From NCBI RefSeq assembly GCF_018408855.1, contig NZ_AP024326.1, positions 62,001 through 126,000 on the forward strand: a DNA stretch of 64,000 nt, in the 5' to 3' direction. The notes beneath the pieces were generated by a model. That model was not told the DNA's origin and searched no databases. It saw only the letters and a list, made by a program, of their open reading frames with translations. This DNA is from Caballeronia sp. NK8. Its GTDB lineage: Bacteria > Pseudomonadota > Gammaproteobacteria > Burkholderiales > Burkholderiaceae. A program made the position numbers and the translations under genes. Below, in pieces: positions 1-8,819 of the stretch. Positions within the stretch are counted from its first letter, which is position 1. Every line of letters begins with the position of its first letter.

Positions 1-653
1 GCGGCCGTTCCGCAGCTAGCAGAGGCCCTTCATCGAGGCCGACTCGCGGGCTCTCGGCCAAGCGAAAAGCAGCTATGCAAACCTATAACCCGCAGGACGG
101 AAAACGCCCGGGGTCAAGGCGTAAGTTCCATCCACATACGTTTTTGAAAAAGATTCCCGCGGCAGCGGTACCGCATCCGAAGAGCGCCATTGTTACACCG
201 TCACGCTTTGTCACCCGACCACTTGTGCGCTCGCCGGTGGGGTAGCGCTAACGCACAAGGGACACCCTCGTGATTGTCATTCGACGTATTGACTCGGCTC
301 TCACCCGGTTGATGTGGCAAGCGGAGTTGCCTTCTGGCTGCGTCTCTCTCCATTGCCCAGCATCGCGGATGCTCTGAAACCCTGTCCCGTAGCCGTCGCG
401 CATGAACGTTGGCGGCTTCGACCGGCAACTTCTTCAATCTGCCATCACCTTGCCGACGGGGTTCAGGGAGCGTGGGTATGCAGTGTTCACCTTGCGGCGA
501 TCCTCACGGTAGCCTTCCAGCAACGGCTTCCAATACTTTGCGATTGAGAAATCTAGCTGCCGATGGCGGTTTGCCGACGCGAGATCAGGTAATTGCCGAT
601 AGCCCTCCGCGGAAATTTGCGAAGAACAAAACTTGAGCGTTGATTCGCAACAT
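1..653. other. No recognisable gene
   Basis: No frame on either strand gives a recognisable protein. Short open frames overlap one another without ribosome binding sites. A minus-strand stretch around 430-550 looks faintly coding but changes frame repeatedly, so a decayed gene end is possible. The last part is the 3' flank of the FtsI-like gene, and no clear terminator hairpin was seen there. Confidence 0.4.
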
Positions 654-2387
654 TCACATCGTCGGCACGCGCGTCGTCGCCATGCGCTCCGCTTTGTCCG
701 GCAGCACGTTCATGACGCTCATCGTGCGGCTGGCAATATCGGCGAACGCCGGACCGGACACTGCGCCACCGAAGTGCGAGCCCTTGCTCGGCCGGTCGAT
801 CGACACGGCGATGATCACGCGCGGCGCATTGGCCGGTACGATGCCGACGAACGACGCGCGGTATTGACTATGGTCGTAACCTTCAGCGGTCCACCGATAC
901 GCGGTGCCCGTCTTGCCCGCGACGCTATAGCCCGCGACGACTGCCTGCGGCGCGGTGCCATTCTTCGACACCACGGTTTGCAGCATCGCGCGTACTTCGC
1001 GCGCGACCCGTTTCGAATAGATGCGACGGCCATGCACGGGGCTCGTGCCTTGCGCACGAATCGTCGCCGGCACGAACACGCCATCGTTCGCGAAGATCGT
1101 ATAGACCTGCGCGAGTTGCAGCAGCGACGCGGAAAGCCCGTAGCCGTACGACATCGTTGCCTGCTCTATGCGCCGCCAGTGACGGTACGGCCGCACGATG
1201 CCGGACGCGGCGCCCGGCAAACCGGCCATCGGCGCACGTCCCAGACCCACGGCGTGGAAGTTGTTCCACATGTCCTGACGCGACAGTTGCATGGCGATCT
1301 TGGTGGTGCCGACGTTGCTCGATTTCTGGATCACTTTCGAAACCGTCAGGATTCCGAAGTCTGCATCGTCGTGAATGGTCGCGCCATCGAGGCGCAGACG
1401 GCCGCCATCGGTCGGCACGATCGTGTCGGGTGTCACGATATGACGCTGCAACGCAAGCGCGATGGTCAAGGGCTTGAGCACCGAGCCCGGCTCGAACGCA
1501 TCGGTCACCGCGCGATTGCGAATCCGCTTGCCGCTGCGCGTCGCACGGCGGTTCGGATCGTACGTCGGCCAGTTCGTCATCGCGAGAATCCCGCCGGTGT
1601 GCGCGTCGAGCACGACCGCCGAGCCCGCCTTTGCACCAAAGCGCTGCACGGCGTCCTGCACCGCCTTGAACGCCGCGAACTGGATCGAGCGATCGATCGA
1701 CAGACGCACGTCCTTGCCCGGCTTCGCACCGACGAACGCCAGCGTGTCGATGATCTGCCCGCGCGCATTGCGCAACACGCGACGGCTGCCATCGGTGCCG
1801 GTCAGCATTGGGTTATCGACGCGCTCGATGCCTTCCTGTCCTTTGCCGTCGACGCCGGAAAAACCGGTGATATGCGCGGCTACCGCACCTTCCGGATAGA
1901 AGCGTCGATAGTCGCGCTCGGCGTAAAGACCCGGCACGTCGAGTTGCATGGCCTGCTTCGCCACCGCAAGCGGCACCTGGCGCTGCAAATAGGCGAACGC
2001 GCGATGCTCGCGATACACATCCTCGATGCGGCCGCTGCTGATTCCGAGCAACGCCGCCACCGATTGCAGCTTGCTGTTGGGCACATCGCGCGCATCGACC
2101 CAGAGTGTGCGTGTCGGCAAACTCAGCGCGAGAATACTGCCGTTGCGATCCAGAATGCGTCCGCGCGCGGCATGCACAGTGAAATCGCGAATCTGCCGTA
2201 TCTCGCCTTGCAGTTGATAGAAGCCGTCGTTGACGCATTGGACCCAGAACGCACGCGCGCCCAATGCCACGAACGCGATGCCGAACACGCCGCCCAGCAG
2301 CGCCGAACGCACGCGAAAACGGCGATGCGTGCCCTGATCGAGAACGGCGGACTGTTTGAGCCCATAACTTTCGCGAGGTGGCTTCAT
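654..2387 (-). CDS. FtsI/PBP3-like peptidoglycan D,D-transpeptidase (accessory copy)
   Basis: Class B penicillin-binding protein that cross-links peptidoglycan peptides in the periplasm. The 577-aa protein has a short cytoplasmic N-terminus, one membrane anchor at about residues 27-48, a dimerisation/pedestal region, and a transpeptidase domain. The three active-site motifs are present: SVLK (302-305, nucleophile Ser302), SSN (356-358) and KTGT (492-495). Its length matches FtsI. It lies outside a dcw division cluster, since none of the mur, ftsW or mraY neighbours is present, so it is probably a second, condition-specific PBP3 paralogue. The ATG overlaps the stop of the upstream lipoprotein gene by 4 bp (ATGA), implying translational coupling. 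It is the last gene of a four-gene minus-strand operon. The family assignment is secure; the accessory role is inferred from context. Confidence 0.9.
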   Translation of the reverse strand: MKPPRESYGLKQSAVLDQGTHRRFRVRSALLGGVFGIAFVALGARAFWVQCVNDGFYQLQGEIRQIRDFTVHAARGRILDRNGSILALSLPTRTLWVDARDVPNSKLQSVAALLGISSGRIEDVYREHRAFAYLQRQVPLAVAKQAMQLDVPGLYAERDYRRFYPEGAVAAHITGFSGVDGKGQEGIERVDNPMLTGTDGSRRVLRNARGQIIDTLAFVGAKPGKDVRLSIDRSIQFAAFKAVQDAVQRFGAKAGSAVVLDAHTGGILAMTNWPTYDPNRRATRSGKRIRNRAVTDAFEPGSVLKPLTIALALQRHIVTPDTIVPTDGGRLRLDGATIHDDADFGILTVSKVIQKSSNVGTTKIAMQLSRQDMWNNFHAVGLGRAPMAGLPGAASGIVRPYRHWRRIEQATMSYGYGLSASLLQLAQVYTIFANDGVFVPATIRAQGTSPVHGRRIYSKRVAREVRAMLQTVVSKNGTAPQAVVAGYSVAGKTGTAYRWTAEGYDHSQYRASFVGIVPANAPRVIIAVSIDRPSKGSHFGGAVSGPAFADIASRTMSVMNVLPDKAERMATTRVPTM

Positions 2388-2779
2388 GAATGCGGCGCGC
2401 TGGCCGACGCCCCTGTCGCGCCTCGCTGGCCCGGCAAGTCAAGGCAACCGCGCACCATCGACCAGTAAAGCGGATCCGTAAAGCGACGCTCGAAATATTC
2501 GACGCGCGTATGCCGCCCTTCCGGCTCGAGACGCAAGCCGATAGCCGCACCGCTGAAGAACGATTCCGCGCGCAACGTGATGGTCGATCCGCTTTTACCG
2601 CGATGCAAACGTCGCGTGCCTTGCCCCCAGCGTTGCGTCACGCAATGCGCCATCGCCGACGCGGCAAGGTCGGATTTCGCCGTGAAAACAGGCGAAAGCG
2701 AGAATACGCCCTCGCGTCGCGAGCAGGCCATCAAGGCGACACAGAGCCCCGCAGCAACTGCCAGATGCCATCCGTTCAT
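2384..2779 (-). CDS. Small lipoprotein of unknown function
   Basis: A 131-aa protein with a hydrophobic signal peptide ending in a lipobox-like LMAC (Cys19), so probably an outer- or inner-membrane-anchored lipoprotein. I do not recognise the rest. It contains a basic middle section (QGTRRLHRGKSGS) and a beta-rich region predicted by eye. It sits between a PBP7-like peptidase (37 bp upstream) and the FtsI-like gene, with which it shares the ATGA overlap. A role as a local partner or activator of the cell-wall enzymes is plausible but is inferred only from position. C-terminal residues are low complexity (Gly, Ala, Ser). Confidence 0.65.
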   Translation of the reverse strand: MNGWHLAVAAGLCVALMACSRREGVFSLSPVFTAKSDLAASAMAHCVTQRWGQGTRRLHRGKSGSTITLRAESFFSGAAIGLRLEPEGRHTRVEYFERRFTDPLYWSMVRGCLDLPGQRGATGASASAPHS

Positions 2780-2815
2780 TCGTTTTTCCCCGATGCCGCG
2801 CGATAAACGACGCGG

Positions 2816-3655
2816 CTAGCGATGACGCCCGGACACCAGCCAGCGCCTCAGATTGATGGCGTCCTGAAAGTGCGCCTGTGGATTCGGATCGCCGAGCAGC
2901 ACGATCAGCATGCGATGTCCACGCACCGTCGTCATGACGATGAGGCAATGCCCGGCCTCGTTCGTAAAGCCGGTTTTCTGCAAACCGACATGCCACATGA
3001 CGTAGTGCACGAGCGGATCGGTGTTGTGATACATCAGCGGCCCCGCGCCACCGAGCACCAGTTTCTGATGCGAGGTCGAATACGTGCGGATTGCAGGGTA
3101 GTGATACGCGGCGCGCGCCAGCTTCGCCAGATCGCGCGCCGTCGAAACGTTATGAGGCGAGAGACCGGTCGGATCGACGAAATGACTACGCGTCATATGC
3201 AGACGTAGCGCCGTGCGATTCATCGCGCGCACGAAGCCGGGGCGTCCGCCCGGATAATCGCGGCTCAGTGCAAAGGCCGCGCGATTCTCCGACGACATCA
3301 GCGCGATATGCAGCATCGTGCGGCGCAAGAGCAGCGAGCCCACTGGCAAGCGCGAGCGCGACCACTTCAGACGATCGACATCGGCGTTCGCAATGCGCGC
3401 GGGCTTGAGCAGCGAACGCTTCGAATCCAGCACGACGATGGCGGTCAAGAGCTTCGTCAGCGACGCGATCGGTATGCGCTGATTCGCGTGTTTCGCATAG
3501 AGTGTGCGACCGGTGGCGAGATCGACCACCATCGCCGCGCGTGCCAGCACCGCAGGCCTGCACGCATGCCGCCTCACATGATGCGACTTGACGCGCGCCA
3601 TCGCCGGCACGACGAAAATGACCAGCAGCAGGACCAGAAAGAGTTGAACGCGCAT
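2816..3655 (-). CDS. D-alanyl-D-alanine endopeptidase, PBP7/PbpG type
   Basis: Low-molecular-mass penicillin-binding protein of the S11 peptidase family. It hydrolyses D,D-peptide bonds (4-3 cross-links or terminal D-Ala) in the periplasm. The 279 aa start with a signal peptide of about 20 residues (hydrophobic core, ending PAMA). The catalytic motifs are SLTK (65-68), SEN (122-124) and KTG (227-229), with spacing typical of the family. The C-terminal beta domain of PBP5/DacA appears to be absent, which favours the PBP7 branch. It starts 11 bp after the M23 gene stop and continues the same operon. Confidence 0.88.
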   Translation of the reverse strand: MRVQLFLVLLLVIFVVPAMARVKSHHVRRHACRPAVLARAAMVVDLATGRTLYAKHANQRIPIASLTKLLTAIVVLDSKRSLLKPARIANADVDRLKWSRSRLPVGSLLLRRTMLHIALMSSENRAAFALSRDYPGGRPGFVRAMNRTALRLHMTRSHFVDPTGLSPHNVSTARDLAKLARAAYHYPAIRTYSTSHQKLVLGGAGPLMYHNTDPLVHYVMWHVGLQKTGFTNEAGHCLIVMTTVRGHRMLIVLLGDPNPQAHFQDAINLRRWLVSGRHR

Positions 3656-3666
3656 GACGATGGCGC

Positions 3667-4767
3667 TCAGAGCAATCCGGACAGGCGGTCGGCCTGTTGC
3701 GCGAAACGCTTGCGCTCTTCGCCTTGCAAGGGCGTGTCGCCCGGCAAGACGACGGTGAGCGGATTGCGCGCGATATCGTTGACGCGCACTTCATAGTGCA
3801 GATGCGGGCCGGTCGACCAGCCGGTCATGCCGACATAACCGATCACCTGTCCGCGCTTCACATGGCTACCCATATGCAGCCCTTTGGCAAAGCGCGAGAG
3901 ATGCGCAAACGCGGTCTGATACGGTGGCGCATTGTCGATCAGGATGAATTTGCCGTAGCCGGTTTCCCAGCCGATCGTCGAGATCGTGCCTTGCGCGGTC
4001 GCGTGCACGGGCGTGCCGATCGGTGCGGCGAGATCGACTCCGTCGTGACTTTGCCAGCGATGCGTCACCGGATCCAGACGGCGCCTCGCGAATGGCGACG
4101 AGACGCGTGAATAGCGCAGCGGATAGCGTGAAAACGAGGGCGTAGTCGCCTTGCCGTTCGCCGTGTAGTAGAACGGCTTGCCCTTCAGATCCCGATGGAG
4201 GAACAGATCGTGATCGGTGTCGCCACGCGAAACGCGCACGGCGAGCGGCTCACGTTGATCTACCGGCTTTGACGCCTGCAGTTGTGGGGCGCCTGTTGCT
4301 ACATCGCCTGGCTTTGTCTCGGGCCCTAAAACAAGGCTGATGCGGTCGCCTTTGCGCAGATCGCGTCGAAAGTCGATCTGCCCCGAGTACGCATGCGCGA
4401 TCACCGCACTCATGGCCGGATCGACGCCTAGCCGCTGCATCGCTTCGGCAAAGCTCGAATCGATCGTCACGGATTCGGTCGTGGGCGCAAGCGCTTGAGT
4501 CGCTGAAGCGACCGCAGATGCGACCGCCGACGACGCGAGCGCACCTGACGCGCCAACCGCAACCGGCTGCGCGGTATGCAATGCATCCGTATCGTGATTG
4601 GCAGGTGTAGCAGGGGGGGCGGAGACCGACGGCGTGGTGTTGTCGTCATGCTGGAAAACGGTCTTGAGCGGCGAAAAGACAAACGCGGCGCAAACAGAAC
4701 TCAACGCGCAGATGAGTACGGCTTTGCCAATGCGCGTCGTCGGCACGACGGGAACAGGAAGGGCCAT
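3667..4767 (-). CDS. M23-family peptidoglycan metalloendopeptidase
   Basis: Zinc endopeptidase that cuts peptide cross-links in peptidoglycan, anchored in the inner membrane. I chose the ATG at 4767, giving 366 aa, because a membrane segment follows at once (about residues 13-33); the frame upstream to 4869 is arginine-rich and not family-like. After a Ser/Ala/Thr-rich linker comes an OapA/LysM-like region, then the M23 domain with HxxxD (His241, Asp245) and HxH (His322, His324) zinc ligands, followed by the conserved YEV. There is no strong Shine-Dalgarno before this ATG, so the start is uncertain. First gene of the cell-wall operon. Similar to MepM/YebA-type proteins. Confidence 0.85.
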   Translation of the reverse strand: MALPVPVVPTTRIGKAVLICALSSVCAAFVFSPLKTVFQHDDNTTPSVSAPPATPANHDTDALHTAQPVAVGASGALASSAVASAVASATQALAPTTESVTIDSSFAEAMQRLGVDPAMSAVIAHAYSGQIDFRRDLRKGDRISLVLGPETKPGDVATGAPQLQASKPVDQREPLAVRVSRGDTDHDLFLHRDLKGKPFYYTANGKATTPSFSRYPLRYSRVSSPFARRRLDPVTHRWQSHDGVDLAAPIGTPVHATAQGTISTIGWETGYGKFILIDNAPPYQTAFAHLSRFAKGLHMGSHVKRGQVIGYVGMTGWSTGPHLHYEVRVNDIARNPLTVVLPGDTPLQGEERKRFAQQADRLSGLL

Positions 4768-5100
4768 GAGCAAACAGCGGGAAAGCGGATGAATCGAAGC
4801 GGCGACGAGATCGGACGGGCGTCCGGTGCCACCGGCGACACGCGAGCGGGCGAGTCCGGTTAGCGTCAAAAGAAGAGGGTGCTGCGTTTATTCGCGCGGC
4901 GTGCGCACCGCGCAGAACGTCATGCCAGGGAGAAATACCGGTTCAACAGCGTGTATTCGTGATGGCATAAGACGTGGCATGAGACGGCGTCGCTAACGGC
5001 GGGGAAACTGCAGGAAGGCCTTACCGTAAAGATCAAAGCTTAAGCGAAACTTAAAAAAGATGTGGATCTGTTGCGCCGCCTAACCGTTGACTGGTGCTCG
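4768..5100. other. Upstream region of cell-wall operon
   Basis: No gene recognised. It should hold the promoter of the minus-strand M23-PBP7-lipoprotein-FtsI operon. An A-rich tract (about 5040-5060) ends the region, next to the stop of a truncated minus-strand gene. Confidence 0.4.
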
Positions 5101-5247
5101 TTAGAGGGCCCGAACCTGAACCGCGCTGCCCGGCTTGAAGTCGATCCGACGCGTGATCACCAGATAGCGCGGCGCGCCGCTCTGGTGATCGTCGACTGGC
5201 AATGCCTGGCGAATCTGACCGATTGCGTTGACGATCGCCTTCGCGGA
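5101..5247 (-). pseudogene. C-terminal fragment of an interrupted gene
   Basis: Reading the minus strand from 5247 gives 48 codons of convincing protein, ending in the TAA at 5101-5103. It includes AIVNAIGQIRQALPVDD, then SGAPRYLVITRRIDF, then KPGSAVQVRAL. A TGA lies immediately upstream in frame, and the sequence beyond it changes character. This therefore looks like the tail of a longer gene cut off on its 5' side by the mobile-element sequence that starts near 5250. I do not recognise the family. It would have been transcribed toward the cell-wall operon. Confidence 0.55.
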
Positions 5248-5321
5248 TCAAGGCGTGATGTGACTGTTCCACTCAGATAGCTGCCGTTGAGATGACCGCC
5301 CCGTCAATGGCCGTAATGGGT
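5248..5321. other. Junction sequence beside group II intron, possible IS end
   Basis: This stretch carries the sequence TGACTGTTCCACTCAGATAG and a related GTTGAGATGACCGCC. It resembles the repeated terminal sequences of IS21-type elements, but I cannot confirm it. It separates the truncated gene from the 5' end of the intron, so the intron may have inserted into an older IS. Confidence 0.25.
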
Positions 5322-5751
5322 GTGCGCCGTGAAAAGGTGACGCTTTCCAGCGGGTGCAAGCCCCGCCCGGCAACCGCTCCAGCCGGAAGCAACCGGAGCA
5401 GCTATGGAGGCAACGAAGTGGCTGAAGCCTTCGGTGATGCGTGTCACGAATTGGTGGCAGCGCGAGTGTGCAGGCCGTAACGCGAGTGAACGCCGAGCAA
5501 ACCTCGAAAAGGTCCATGCGCAGGCCGACCCGACAACCCTATCGGGGAAGGTTGATACGGCTGGGTGAATGAGCAGGCTGGACGCCCAGTCGCTGCGCCG
5601 GGGTAATGGCGACCGCATGTACACAAGGAAAGCGTACGCACCACGGGAAGTCCCTTGGCGTGGTCAGGGATGACCAACCGGACGCCCGCGAGGGACAGGC
5701 CGGGCGCCTTGGGATGACGGAGAGGCCCGTATTACCGGTGAAGCCGGTGTA

Positions 5752-7125
5752 ATGCTGGTGGAGGGAAGGGGCCTCAGTTCAAGACAGACGCAATACGTAG
5801 TGAGGACGTGGAGATTGGGCAACCTATTAACTCCGATTCGTGTTCAGAAGCTGCAGATGGCGTTACACGCGAAAGCGAAGGCAGAAGCCGGGTACCACTT
5901 CTACGCGCTGTACGACAAGATCTATCGCGAGGATGTGCTGGCGCATGCGTACGCTCAGTGTCGCTGGAACAGGGGCGCGCCGGGTGTCGATCGGCAGGAT
6001 TTCGCAGAGGTCGAAGCGTACGGGGTGCAGAAGTGGCTCGGTGAACTGGCGCTTGCGCTCAGGCAGAAGACTTACCGGCCGGACCCTATCAGAAGAGTGT
6101 TTATCCCGAAGGCGAATGGCAAGCTGAGTCCGCTGGGCATCTCGACCCTGCGGGATCGGGTGTGCATGACAGCAGCGATGCTGGTGCTCGAACCGATCTT
6201 CGAAGCGGACCTTCCGCCGGAGCAATACGCTTACCGTCCGGGCCGCAACGCCCAGCAGGCGGTGATCGAGGTGGAGGAACGGCTGCATCGAGGGCAAGCG
6301 GACGTCGTTGACGCGGACTTGGCGGACTACTTCGGAAGCATTCCACACGCCGAATTGATGCTGTCGCTTACACGACGCATCGTTGATCGGCGCGTACTGC
6401 ATCTGATCCGGATGTGGCTGGAATGCCCCGTGGAAGAAACCGATATCCGAGGCCGGAAGAAGCGGACGACGGAGGCCAAAGATAGCCGGCGAGGTATCCC
6501 ACAGGGCTCCCCCGTCTCACCACTGCTGGCGAATGTGTACATGCGTCGGTTTGTGCTGGCATGGAAGCAGCTCGGACTTCAGCGCAGCCTTGGCAGTCGA
6601 GTTGTGACCTACGCGGACGATCTCGTGATCCTGTGCAAACGAGGCAAGGCTGAAGAGGCGTTGCTGAAACTGCGCGAGATCATGGGCAAACTGAAGCTGA
6701 CCGTCAATGAGGAGAAGACACGCATTTGCCAGGTGCCGGAAGGAAAATTCGATTTCCTGGGTTACACGTTTGGACGGCTGTACTCTGCGGTGACTGGGCA
6801 GGCCCGTATGGGCATGCGTCCGTCAAAGAAGAGTATCCGTCGCATGGTCGAAAAGATTCATGCGCTGACCGTCCTCAAGACGGTATGGCAAGAGACCACG
6901 GAGCTGGTGGGCAAGTTGAACCGCACGTTGCGCGGCTGGGCGAACTACTTCAAGGTAGGAACGGACAGACCCGCATATCGGGCGCTCGACAACTACACCG
7001 CTGCGCGGTTGCGTCGGTGGTTACGCAACAAGTACAAAGCCAGGCGAAGCAGGCGCGGGGGCTATCCACGCCCGCACCTTTATAAGCACTTCGGTCTTGT
7101 GCGCCTGACGGGGCCTTGGGTGTAA
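5752..7125 (+). CDS. ltrA: Group II intron reverse transcriptase/maturase
   Basis: Intron-encoded protein that binds the unspliced intron, assists splicing and copies it during retrohoming. The 457 aa contain the reverse transcriptase core with fingers ([13 protein letters not shown]), RT4 ([12 protein letters not shown]), the [17 protein letters not shown] block and the catalytic YADD (about residues 287-290). A maturase/X domain ([12 protein letters not shown]) and a basic C-terminus ending near KHFGLVRL follow. No HNH endonuclease domain is seen, so mobility would depend on the replication fork or on single-stranded DNA. The true start may be internal: the conserved part begins near [15 protein letters not shown] (5851). 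Confidence 0.9.
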   Translation: MLVEGRGLSSRQTQYVVRTWRLGNLLTPIRVQKLQMALHAKAKAEAGYHFYALYDKIYREDVLAHAYAQCRWNRGAPGVDRQDFAEVEAYGVQKWLGELALALRQKTYRPDPIRRVFIPKANGKLSPLGISTLRDRVCMTAAMLVLEPIFEADLPPEQYAYRPGRNAQQAVIEVEERLHRGQADVVDADLADYFGSIPHAELMLSLTRRIVDRRVLHLIRMWLECPVEETDIRGRKKRTTEAKDSRRGIPQGSPVSPLLANVYMRRFVLAWKQLGLQRSLGSRVVTYADDLVILCKRGKAEEALLKLREIMGKLKLTVNEEKTRICQVPEGKFDFLGYTFGRLYSAVTGQARMGMRPSKKSIRRMVEKIHALTVLKTVWQETTELVGKLNRTLRGWANYFKVGTDRPAYRALDNYTAARLRRWLRNKYKARRSRRGGYPRPHLYKHFGLVRLTGPWV

Positions 7126-7159
7126 CGTGCCGTGTACGAAGGCGTGATGTCTTGTCCGA

Positions 7160-7193
7160 GAGCCGGATGCGGGAGATCTGCATGTCCGGTTCG
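7160..7193 (+). ncRNA. Group II intron domain V
   Basis: Catalytic hairpin of the ribozyme. GAGCCGGATGC pairs with GCATGTCCGGTTC around a GGGAGATCT loop, the usual 34-nt domain V shape with the AGC catalytic triad near the 5' side. It lies 35 nt after the maturase stop. Confidence 0.8.
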
Positions 7194-7310
7194 ATGAGCG
7201 GGGTGTGGAAACGGGGCTACGGCGACGTTAATTGGGCACCGCCAACCGAAAGGGGCGGCAACAGACAAACCGAACCTACCGCTACCGCGCCACAACTCGA
7301 CTCTACCGGG

Positions 7311-7848
7311 TTGTGTCAGACCGCTCTGCAAATTCTTCGCCAGAAAGCGGCCACCGGAATTCCGCTCCCGGAAGCAGCCAGTCGGCATTGCGTACTCCCG
7401 ACCCTCAGGAGACAGTCGCGGAAAGCCAAAGCGGACAACCGTTGATTAGCCGACATCTGATCCACTTATGCCACAATTGCCGCCAAATCTAGAGCTGACG
7501 ACAAAGGGCTGGAGCGCCGCCAAGGCAAAGTATCCGGTGAAACCATGCCGGAACGCGGCCCAACGGTTACGCCTCATGCCCACGCGTCTTTTGGTCGCTT
7601 GAACAACTCTTTGTGCTGAGAGTAGATAACGGCAAGTCGAGACCCATAGTCACCTTCCAAGTATCCTTTCGTTCCCGCTGGCTTGCGGGCCGGCCGGCAC
7701 TCTACTTGTCGTCTTTGGACGAGTTTTATCCGTACACGCTGCTTCATGACATCTGCGATGTAGTGGGGAATCGGCCGGTCGATTGTGCGCGATCACGGCC
7801 CCGTGTCGAATAACCGTTCTTGGCCAGTAGGCGCCGCCACACAGGCTT
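7311..7848. other. No recognisable gene
   Basis: Flank between the intron and the methyltransferase pseudogene. Open frames are short, overlapping and unlike known proteins. No hairpin or repeat stood out. Confidence 0.4.
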
Positions 7849-8359
7849 TCACCTCCCAAAAGCAAGGCGCGTCCAAGTCACTCCCTTGTTCCTGTTTCCT
7901 TGCTGGGCCGAGCTGCTGCATACGTTTGAGCAGAAGCTTGAGACGAAGGCTTTCGGCAAGTTCGATCGTCTCCGCCGCGGAAACGTCAAACATGCGTCGC
8001 CCCTCCGGAAACGGCCCATGGCGCAACGACAAAATGACGACGCCACCATCAATCAGGCGGTCATAGATTGTGCCCATGCCTCGGCGACGTTCGACTTCGT
8101 CGAGGTGCATCCATACCGTGGTAATCATGACGACGTCGAACGTGTTCGGCCTTTCGCGGACGAGGCAGAGATCGGGCAGGCTGTCGTCGAGCCAGACAAC
8201 GCTGGAACCGGGATACAAGTTCCTACCAGCTGCCCTAAGCTCGTCGACGGGCTCAACCGCCAACACCGCGTGCCCCATAGCTGCCAATGCGGCAGCGTCG
8301 CGCCCCATGCCGGCTCCAACATCGAGGATGCGTGACGGTGCGTCGGGGATCAGGTGCAA
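7849..8359 (-). pseudogene. SAM-dependent methyltransferase, decayed at both ends
   Basis: Class I methyltransferase of unknown substrate. Motif I (ILDVGAGMGRDA), the acidic loop (VEPVDEL), FDVVMITTVWMHLDE and the family block SLRHGPFPEGRRMFDVSA are clear. The N-terminus is missing: a TGA sits three codons before the first usable (TTG) codon at 8359, and the usual 30 or so leading residues are absent. The C-terminus is frameshifted near 7890. The frame carrying the core runs into unrelated sequence, while the expected ending (GVTWTRLAFGR) lies in another minus-strand frame stopping at 7849. I infer a non-functional relic. Confidence 0.7.
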
Positions 8360-8508
8360 AACTGGTCATACATCGAGCGCCGTTCGCAAGCGCTCTGGGG
8401 TGTCGAGCTATTATCGTTTGATGCAAAAGATTCATCGTGGCGAAGAACCGCCACGGAATAGTCTTTGATCGATCGTCACCTGAGACGATCGATCCGGGTT
8501 GCTCGCAA

Positions 8509-8760
8509 TTAAGCCTCTTGCAAATCGAGCGACGACTCGGGCTGCGTGAACAGCCGGGTCATTCGAAGGATGTTCGGCGAGCAAAAGTCATCCACGCTTG
8601 GCGTGCGATGCCCCTTGGTCGATGCGACTTCTACCGCGATTTGCAACGCACAGGACCGCTCCCTGAGCAGCACGCCTAACGCATCGTCCAGCAACCTGCG
8701 ATCCGCGACACTCAGACTGTCTAGCATTCCGCTGTAAGTCGATGACACTCCCGCTCCCAT
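8509..8760 (-). CDS. Hypothetical small protein
   Basis: 83-aa frame from the ATG at 8760 that I do not recognise. Residue composition is protein-like (SVADRRLLDDALGVLLRERS, then EVASTKGHRTPSVDDF) and suggests two helices with no membrane segment or signal peptide. No clear Shine-Dalgarno precedes the ATG. It lies just downstream of the sugar permease gene in the same direction, 60 bp beyond its stop. It may be a real orphan gene or a fragment. Confidence 0.4.
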   Translation of the reverse strand: MGAGVSSTYSGMLDSLSVADRRLLDDALGVLLRERSCALQIAVEVASTKGHRTPSVDDFCSPNILRMTRLFTQPESSLDLQEA

Positions 8761-8819
8761 CGTTTCTCGTGCCAAAGGACGCACTGACAGTTGCAATCGA
8801 GTCGCAAGCGCGGAGTTCG

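Larger units (their letters stand above)
5322..7310 (+). mobile_element. Bacterial group II intron (3' end uncertain)
   Basis: Self-splicing retroelement. The 5' end is the canonical GTGCGCC at 5322, followed by the expected domain I sequence (GGGTGCAAGCCCCGCC and AACCGCTCCAGCCGG pairings). About 430 nt of structured RNA precedes the maturase gene, and domain V follows it at 7160-7193. The 3' boundary is not resolved: domain VI should follow within about 50 nt, but a conserved-looking hairpin (CCGCC...GGCGG, about 7241-7261) and the TACCGCTACCGCGCCACAAC block could be intron or 3' exon. The intron appears complete and its protein frame is open, so it may be active. Confidence 0.8.

Noticed and set aside
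633-2468. Long plus-strand open frame of 611 codons
   Set aside because: It is the antisense of the FtsI-like gene; Arg/His-rich composition without any domain, a usual effect of high GC.
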